Assembly: GCF_034702125.1 (NCBI RefSeq)
Contig: NC_085865.1
Coordinates: 20,782,781-20,846,780 of the forward strand
DNA: 64,000 nucleotides
Source of the DNA: Engraulis encrasicolus
Taxonomy: Eukaryota; Chordata; Actinopteri; Clupeiformes; Engraulidae
Direction of reading: 5' to 3'
Shown: one piece after another, positions 57,111 to 64,000 of the stretch
Layout of the letters: each line of letters opens with the position of its first letter
Numbering within the stretch: position 1 is the stretch's first letter
Notes under the pieces: generated by a model
What the model was told of the DNA's origin: nothing
Database searches by the model: none
What the model saw: only the letters and a program-made list of their open reading frames with translations
Translations under genes and position numbers: made by a program

Positions 57111-58413
57111 AAGTGAATTTACGGTTTTATTTGAGCTTTTTGTGGGAAACTCATTCAACATGGATGGTTTTCAGCTGACACAGAAGGTTTCAGAATGACC
57201 AACACATGAAGCAGTTTAAAAAAAAGAAAAGAAATGAGGACCACAAACACACATAGACACACAGAGCACGCACACACACACCCACACATGGTTGGAGCCA
57301 TCTTGGGCAAGAGAGGGGGGGGTTCTCTATTCACTCTGTACAGTTTTAAGGCTTTTTGTGCCATCACAGTCAGGAGCAACTCTAGGATGGGTTGTTTGGA
57401 GGGGGCACACAGGGGCAAATAGCAGACCATCTCAAAGCACGCACGCACACACAAACACACACACACACACACAAACACACGAACACGCACGCACGCACGC
57501 GTACACACACACGCACGCAAACACACTCTTTCTCTTTTTCTTTGCAGCAATACAACACAGCAGCCATCAGCTGTCAAGGACGCTTGCACCAAGAGAGGAA
57601 AAGTCTGAAGACGCCTCATCTTTGCCTCTTCGCATTTTCAAGAGGAGAAAAATGGCAAAGAACCAAAATAACAAATGACAAAAAAAACAAATTCAAGTAA
57701 AAACAAAATAACATGTCCTAAAGCTGAATGGCCTACGGGGAAAAAAGCGGTTCTATACATTTTTAATCCCCTTTTTTCAACCTCTTTGCTTCTAACATTC
57801 AGCGAGATAACGAGAAACAAAAAACTGAAAAATAATTGTGGCTATGGATGAGGAACAGCGGAGCTGAGCAAGATGAACGTGGCACATCTATTGCATGATT
57901 AAATATTGTGCGCTCATATAGGTACAGCCTAGTTGTATCACTTTGTGGAGTGAGCTTTTGCTTTAATAAATAAAATTGTAGTTTATTCATATCAGTAATA
58001 CTTTGAAAACACCTCTAACATACATTCTTGTCCCTTTAGACTGAGAGTGTGCAGGTAAAATGTACACAGATTTTGATTTCTGCTAAAATGCATCATTGGA
58101 CTCACTATTTTTTTCTCTTTACAAAAAAATGCTGAATTGTTCCCTTTTCATGCAGAGTACATGACCCAAGAGTGAACTGGACTGCTGTGTGTGTCTGTAA
58201 GCCTGGGTTGGAGGTGGTGGTGGTGGTGATGGTGGTGGGCTAGTGGAAGCCTACTCCTGGAGAACGTAGATGGAGTAGATCCACTCTGTTATGAAGTAGT
58301 ATCCGCCCTGTTATTGATGCTGTTAGTGTGATCGACGGTTCGTTTCTCCCCAAGCGCCCTCCTTTTCCTTCGCACAGTGTGAAACACAAGATCCGCAGCA
58401 TGAGGTGTTAATC
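57110..58413 (-). other. epb41l3: epb41l3 3' UTR exon
   Basis: On the minus strand an acceptor (TTTTTTTCCAG then GATTAACACC) lies at 58414. In the stop-codon exon, a donor (GCAAG then GTAAGAGG) follows the TGA after a few bases. A separate 3' UTR exon starting at 58413 is therefore likely. AATAAA at 57126-57131 (minus strand) marks a possible end. It is inferred without transcript support. Confidence 0.5.
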
Positions 58414-58785
58414 CTGGAAAAAAAGACACCACAAATGCAAGTCCATGAGTTTGGTAATAAATTGGTAATGATTGGTAATAAATCAAAATAAATGAAATCA
58501 AACTCAAACTCAAACCAAATCCCAGGATGACAAATGTGACACACTTATCATTAATTCATTCATTAGGCTGCCAAAAAGCTTTTCATGAGACATAAAGTTT
58601 AGCAAAAACTGCACACAATGCCCTAAACAAGAGTGGCTGTTCACAGCTCAAAAAGCATGATACGCTAATCTAATACTAATGTTTCGTGGCAAATCTGAAA
58701 AGTATTGAAATAAAAAAAACAAAAATGATTAGGACGGCATACATACTTTTTATGAATACATAATGCCTGATAAACAAAGTAGTAG

Positions 58786-58814
58786 TAGTAGTAATAATAA
58801 TAATAATAATGATG

Positions 58815-58845
<31 letters not shown>

Positions 58846-58862
58846 TAATAATAATAAAAAAT
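58786..58862. repeat. (TAA)n trinucleotide repeat
   Basis: About 77 bases of AGT/AAT trinucleotides in an epb41l3 intron. Confidence 0.9.
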
Positions 58863-59234
58863 GCCACATGCAGCAATAGTCAAAGACTATTGAAAAACTA
58901 AGCAGCCAGCCATGTAGCACAGGCTCAAGCCAAATACATGTATTTGACAATAAGTAATATTTCAAGTGTATGTTGCTGAAAGCCATGTATTTATTGGTTA
59001 GTATTGGTGTATTTGAAGCATCTAAATTAGTATGTGAAGATAATGTCTAGAGCTCTACATTGGTATGCTGAAGATGAAGAACTAAAAATGACCAGTAGAG
59101 TGCACTGTATTCATTCAGCAAGAAGACCAAGCAGCCTAATGTTGTTACTTGAGGGTTAGCTGGCATCAGAACAGCAAGCAACATACAGGAATCCTTTCAG
59201 CTGGGAGCATTTTTCACTCCACTCTCACTCAAAA

Positions 59235-59385
59235 TGAGAGAGTGTTAGCCCGAATACTCATTTTTTTTAAAGAAAAAAAGAGTCTGCTCCTTTCATATAG
59301 TGCCTTTCAATGCACAGACACGTTTCCATGTGTGCACACTGAAGAAGGCACCCAAAGGCATCTATACGTAAGGTGTATGTGAAAA
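59235..59385. repeat. Decayed relative of the palindromic elements
   Basis: CAATGCACAGACACGTTTCC and CACACTGAAGAAGGCACCC resemble the arms and centre of copy D (50151-50292). There is no clean palindrome or target duplication. Confidence 0.4.
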
Positions 59386-59856
59386 ACTAAAATAACTGAA
59401 ATTACGAGGAGACAAATGGGCCTCTGTTATTGCTTATTGTCAGTGAAGGATGAAGCTGCAAATAAACAAAATCATGACAACCAAAATAGAAAAAAGTTAG
59501 CCTCAAGACTTGAAATGCAGTCAGATGCCATCCCATGGAGGCAAAGTCCCCTAAGGCATGAGACCCAGCACTAGACTTGAAGCAGGTAATGTCAGATAGA
59601 AGAGAGATGCGCAAGGGGAGAGGGAGGCAGAGGGGAGGCGAGGAAGGAGGAAGGAGGGAGGGGGGAGGAGGCCCAAAGCATATCCAGATTAAGAGGTCGG
59701 CCGACATGGCGAGCGTGGTGTGGCGGTGCAGTGTGGCGGTCTTGCGAGGCAAGGAGGAAGTTCAAAGAGGCAGCCGGCGGCGGGAGCTTATAGCTAAAAT
59801 GTTAGCGCGGCGCTTCCTCACGCCAGCACCTCCGGCGCCCTCTTACCTTGCGGGGG

Positions 59857-60309
59857 TCACTCTTCCCCTTCCTCGGGCGTGATCTCGGTCTCTTTATGGA
59901 CCACTACCTTGGTCACTGACATGTCAGGATGCTGCTCTTTGGCCTCTTTGATGGCCTGAGCCAGGGCCTAGCTCAAGGGGAGCATAATATTAATAATAAT
60001 AGTATGAGGAGATCGAAGCAAAATGGTGGACACAGCTCAAATTAACCTCAAAGCAGCGTCATTTGACATGTTTTACACACATGGGCAACATCCAAAATGT
60101 TCACACTCATAAAATAGGTGCACTATGTAGGGAGGAAAATAACCCACCCTATGCATTGAATTACTTGGAGCACGAGTGAACATTTCCCGACACGGCCACA
60201 CACCGTTGAAGTTACTGAGGCTAAGCAGTAAGACAGGGAGGGAGCATGCTGGGACACACATGAACGGTAAACTCAGGAAGTAGGGCAGGGAACAGACAGA
60301 CAGACAGAC

Positions 60310-60398
<89 letters not shown>

Positions 60399-63300
60399 GT
60401 GTGTGTGCAGCAAAAGGCTGATAGTCTGTCTCACCTCGTCGTGGTCGATGTCTGCATCCCCCGAGATCACGATCCTCTTCTCAATCCTTGTTTCCGAGAT
60501 GCCGCCCTTCACAGTCTGTGAATAGAGGACATGAACATCATATCAACACACAATGAAGATGCACAACTGTAGGCCTACTGCTGCAACGACCACTTACTAC
60601 AATATGAATAGCAATTGTAAAGCAGTTTGATTTTGTTAACTTTCAGCACTGAAATGTTCATCACATGCTCCTATGCAGGTTAATACCAACAAAAATCACC
60701 TGTGACAGAGGTGACAGGCATGCCTGCTCCGGAATTAAAGGCACGCTCACCCCTGAAGTGACCTGTTGGTTTTCCGAGTGACTGGCCAGGCCTGAAGGTC
60801 CAAAACTCATAGAACCGCAGTTCCATACCCAACCATTGTTCATGTGTAGTTGTACAGTCTTTTTTGTAGAACAATATTTACTGTATGTGTGCACACTTTT
60901 AAGGAGTTGCGCATGTGCATGAGAACGCTATTCTATTCTACTCTACTCTATTCTAATGAAATGAAAGTTGAACTCAAACTCAATTGAACAGTAGTGACTG
61001 GTTCAGAGTCAGTTACCTTGGTAATGTGTGTGGTGGTGGTGGTGCTGGTTGTTTCTGATGTGATGGTCTGGGCACTCAATAGCACTCCCGGATCGACCTC
61101 GCTCTCTGGCTCACCCTGAGGAAGAAAACGACACACATGCGCACATAGACACACACACACATACACACATACACACACACACACACACACCATGGTCAAA
61201 GGCAAGATAAACTAGACAACAGGGATAACTGCACAGGCTAAAATAACAAACAACATTTTTTGGACGGCATCAAACAATAAAGAAAGTAATAATAATGGCC
61301 AAGAGGATTTCTAAGATTAAAGCAACACTATTTAGTATTCCTTTTTTGGCCACTTAACTTAGAAGCGAAATTGTCTCTCAAACCACTTCATGTTGCTTTG
61401 ATGAATAGCCCGTACATTTGCTTATTGTAGAACAGTGCCTTGGAGTGATTTGAATGTTTACTGCAGTTTTGCAGACAATCCAACAAACACACTTAATACA
61501 GAATCCCAAAACAGACCGTTCTATGAAAGATAGGCTATGTTGCATCAGATGAAAATTCTCCGCAATAACCAAGATATGTAACTACAGTAGAGGAACAGGA
61601 CTTGACTAAATATTTCTGCTAGGCAGCCTGTCCCACAGCCATAAGAGTTCAGAGGGAGTTCACTGGTTCAGCCAACAGTCACAGCAGTGTATCTGTTTGG
61701 CGAGTAAAGGCCCATTCATTCCCTCCATATGAGAAGGATACAGATCTGTGTTTTACATGCCCTAAGCCATTGATTTGGCATGACATTGGGAAGCTTATGA
61801 TTATGGATAGAGCAGATCAACAAAGAACTCGAAAAAGCACAGCCCACATAAAAGAAATGCAGATAGAATGGATAGAACTACTTGCATACAGAAAGTTGGA
61901 CATGGTCTACATTTGGCGTATGGGGGCCATGAGGACAGTGCGCTCCTCACCTGCGACTCATATGTGATGGTCTTCATCTCCGTGTGTATTACGGGGACTT
62001 CCTGGGTGGCGAGGAAGTTCTCCGTCTCCATGGTGGGGGTGAAGGTCGGGGCGTCTGTCTGGGGCACCGAGGAGGAGAGCTGAGGAGACAGACGACGATA
62101 ACGATGAGAAACGGAAGGAGGACATTTGAGTTAGAGTGCCATTTCATCATCTTTACTGCGGATTTCAACACGTCTCTGAAGATTTTCAGTCATCCAGGTC
62201 ATCTTAGTCAAAAGAGTTAAATTGTAGGGAAATGGTCTGTATGGAGCTCCAAAAATAAGTCCAGTTGAAACAAAACTCTTCTGACTGATTTCAACCCACA
62301 TTTTGTTATTTTGTTTCAACTGGCTGTCACACAACAGTGGCTTGCCAAATCAGCCCATTCATACAACACTTCAATTTCGAAGGGCTGGTTTAGCGGGCCA
62401 ACAAACCAATCACAGAAAACGACTACATTAGCGGACCATAGAGAGATACGAACACAACACAGAAACACATTTACACACAAAACAAAACACACAATAGGTT
62501 TTCACATTTACAGACAGAGAACTACAAGGAGCATGTCAGGACAAAAAGGTCATGTTTACAATCACAAGAACAGCGGCAGGAGATGATGTGGAGGAAAAGA
62601 ACTCTGCTGGTTACACCTCGCCGGTTGCAAGAAGGGGGACACGGCAGAGCCACAGTCATTCTGTTTAGACACCCAGGAGGTTAATTTGTGTGTGCTTATG
62701 CCAATTTATGCACTCATTTGCATACAAATGATCTGCAATATCACTTCACAATTCCTCTGCCGTAAAAAATGTAAATGAACCTATTCCCCCCAACTTCACT
62801 TCACTTTGAGGGCACTTATTTGGCTACTTGAGCCTCAACACAGCCCTTTGAAATGAGTAGCCTACCACATCTCAAACACACTCTCCAGAACTCAACCAAG
62901 CCAGGAACATACGGATCTAAACATGATAATAAACAGTGTGCAGAGAAAATGTGATAACCAAGAGGCACCAAAGAAAGTAATTAATGTTAAATTTCAGGTT
63001 ATCTCCAGTCAGGTAATATATTTCACGGTGCAGACGTGACCAAGTGCCAGATGAGGACAAAACTGATGCTTTGATCTGTAAGACTCGGCACCGAGATTCG
63101 CAGAGTTTTGCAGACGAGAGACTTTCCCCAATCTAATGAATTTTTGAGCCTTGATATTCTATTTAATATACTTCAGGCAATAGAGGAGGATTCTCAGAGA
63201 TGTTTTTATGACTTGTTTTTTGTGGCAAGTTATTTTCTTTTTTGTACAGTCTAGGGTAGAGAAGGAATGCACAGACAAAGAGCAGTGAGGGGAGAGAAGA

Positions 63301-64000
63301 GGACACTGTGAGGATGAACCGGCAGGTTCATATTTAGGTTATGTCGTTTACAGACGGTTAACATCTATGCTTAACACATTCATACATACACACGCACGCA
63401 CGCACAGAAGGGATCCATAGTAAATGTCATTTTGGAAGAACACACAAAACAAACTTCACTTAAGCACACAAAGCTACAATGGGTCCTACTCAGATTGCAC
63501 ACACACAAAATTCACAGAAGGTTCCAAATACAGGGAACTAATGCTTGTTGAGAAAAAGGGAACTTGGTTAGATTCCACAGAAGGACTGATGGGTGAGGCG
63601 GGGTCTGGGCTGGGACTGGACTAGGGTTGTTGTCTACGAAGAGGGGTATATGCCACCTCTGAAAGGGGCGGATCAGCTTCGGACCTCCATACTGACCCCT
63701 ATGGTGCGGCCTCTGGGGCCTACTTGTCTGACGAAGGGGGTGGAGGGGGCCACGTTGGGGGACTGGTCCCCAGAGATGTGCTCATCGTCACTGGACATGG
63801 AGAAGCTCTCTCCCCCTGACTCGCTGTCGGTGGAGGGCCCTGCAGGTCCCAGGCAGGCATCGGGGTCATCAGGGCCCGGAGTAGGGGGTGGCGGGGGGAA
63901 GTCAGGAGCAGCATCATCGTCGTCGTCCATGTTGTTGTTGTCGTTTGCAGGCGAAAGCGGCCCGTCAAAGTTGCCCGAGGCCAGGCTTTCTGAATCGCTA
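59857..64000 (-). CDS. epb41l3: Erythrocyte membrane protein band 4.1-like 3 (3' part)
   Basis: Protein 4.1B (DAL-1) links membrane proteins to spectrin-actin; its FERM domain lies outside this window. Exons in order are 63673-64000 (cut by the window edge), 61951-62079, 61017-61115, 60435-60515 and 59857-59967. The last four each begin and end in phase 0 and join cleanly to a TGA at 59857. They encode the conserved C-terminal domain: [16 protein letters not shown], then [20 protein letters not shown], then [20 protein letters not shown], then [20 protein letters not shown], ending EITPEEGEE. The 63.7-kb exon is acidic and proline-rich ([32 protein letters not shown]). It reads to a TGA at 63673 unless a phase-0 donor inside it is used. 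Identity of the four C-terminal exons is firm; the fifth is assigned by position and frame. Confidence 0.85.
60312..60366. repeat. (GA)n flanked by (CAGA)n
   Basis: GA run of about 50 bases between CAGA tetranucleotide runs (60296-60315 and 60366-60396), close to the exon at 60435-60515. Confidence 0.9.
62080..63672 (-). other. epb41l3: epb41l3 intron
   Basis: No exon or mobile element is recognised in these 1.6 kb beyond short CA-rich stretches (about 62450-62490 and 63385-63405). Confidence 0.5.
63673..64000 (-). CDS. epb41l3: epb41l3 acidic/proline-rich exon, 3' boundary uncertain
   Basis: The frame is open from the window edge ([16 protein letters not shown]) to a TGA at 63673-63675. 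Two phase-0 donor candidates lie inside: VRQ followed by GTAGGC near 63718-63723, and RTIG followed by GTCAGT a little downstream. Either would join in frame to the exon at 61951-62079 ([11 protein letters not shown]). If neither is used, the exon is an alternative 3' end giving a protein without the conserved C-terminal domain. Confidence 0.55.
   Translation of the reverse strand, partial: SDSESLASGNFDGPLSPANDNNNMDDDDDAAPDFPPPPPTPGPDDPDACLGPAGPSTDSESGGESFSMSSDDEHISGDQSPNVAPSTPFVRQVGPRGRTIGVSMEVRS

Overview
This is vertebrate nuclear DNA, almost certainly from a ray-finned (teleost) fish. The genes have introns with GT/AG sites, dinucleotide microsatellites are very dense, and Tc1-like, hAT-like, tRNA-derived SINE and Helentron sequences are present. 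Gene calls rest on exon-by-exon translation and recognition of vertebrate protein families; no search was run. No bacterial-type genes, CRISPR array or functional tRNA/rRNA gene was seen.

Layout. (1) 1-3.3 kb: the last exon and 3' UTR of vapa (plus strand). (2) 4.07-11.6 kb: complete apcdd1 (minus strand, 5 coding exons, 509 aa), tail to tail with vapa. (3) 11.6-18.6 kb: intergenic, microsatellite-rich. (4) 18.9-51.7 kb: a complete DNA topoisomerase I gene (minus strand, 18 coding exons, 740 aa, all five catalytic residues present). Its 15.9-kb intron holds a high-copy repeat block and a 1626-codon Helentron-type Rep/helicase/endonuclease reading frame. (5) 52.1-55.4 kb: zbtb14 (minus strand, single coding exon, 444 aa). 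(6) 57.1-64 kb: the 3' part of epb41l3 (minus strand), running off the right edge.

Synteny. VAPA, APCDD1, ZBTB14 and EPB41L3 all lie on human 18p. VAPB, APCDD1L, TOP1 and EPB41L1 lie on human chromosome 20. The topoisomerase gene here is therefore plausibly the chromosome-18-side duplicate of TOP1, absent from that place in mammals (inference).

Unexplained structure. Three palindromic insertions (6.8, 38.9 and 50.2 kb) carry hammerhead-ribozyme-like cores (two good, one degenerate) at the palindrome centre. Each is bounded by a 13-16 bp direct repeat. At four topoisomerase exons, decaying tandem copies of the exon edge and its splice site run into the adjacent intron. The Helentron frame is unusually intact. 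These are the items most worth following up.
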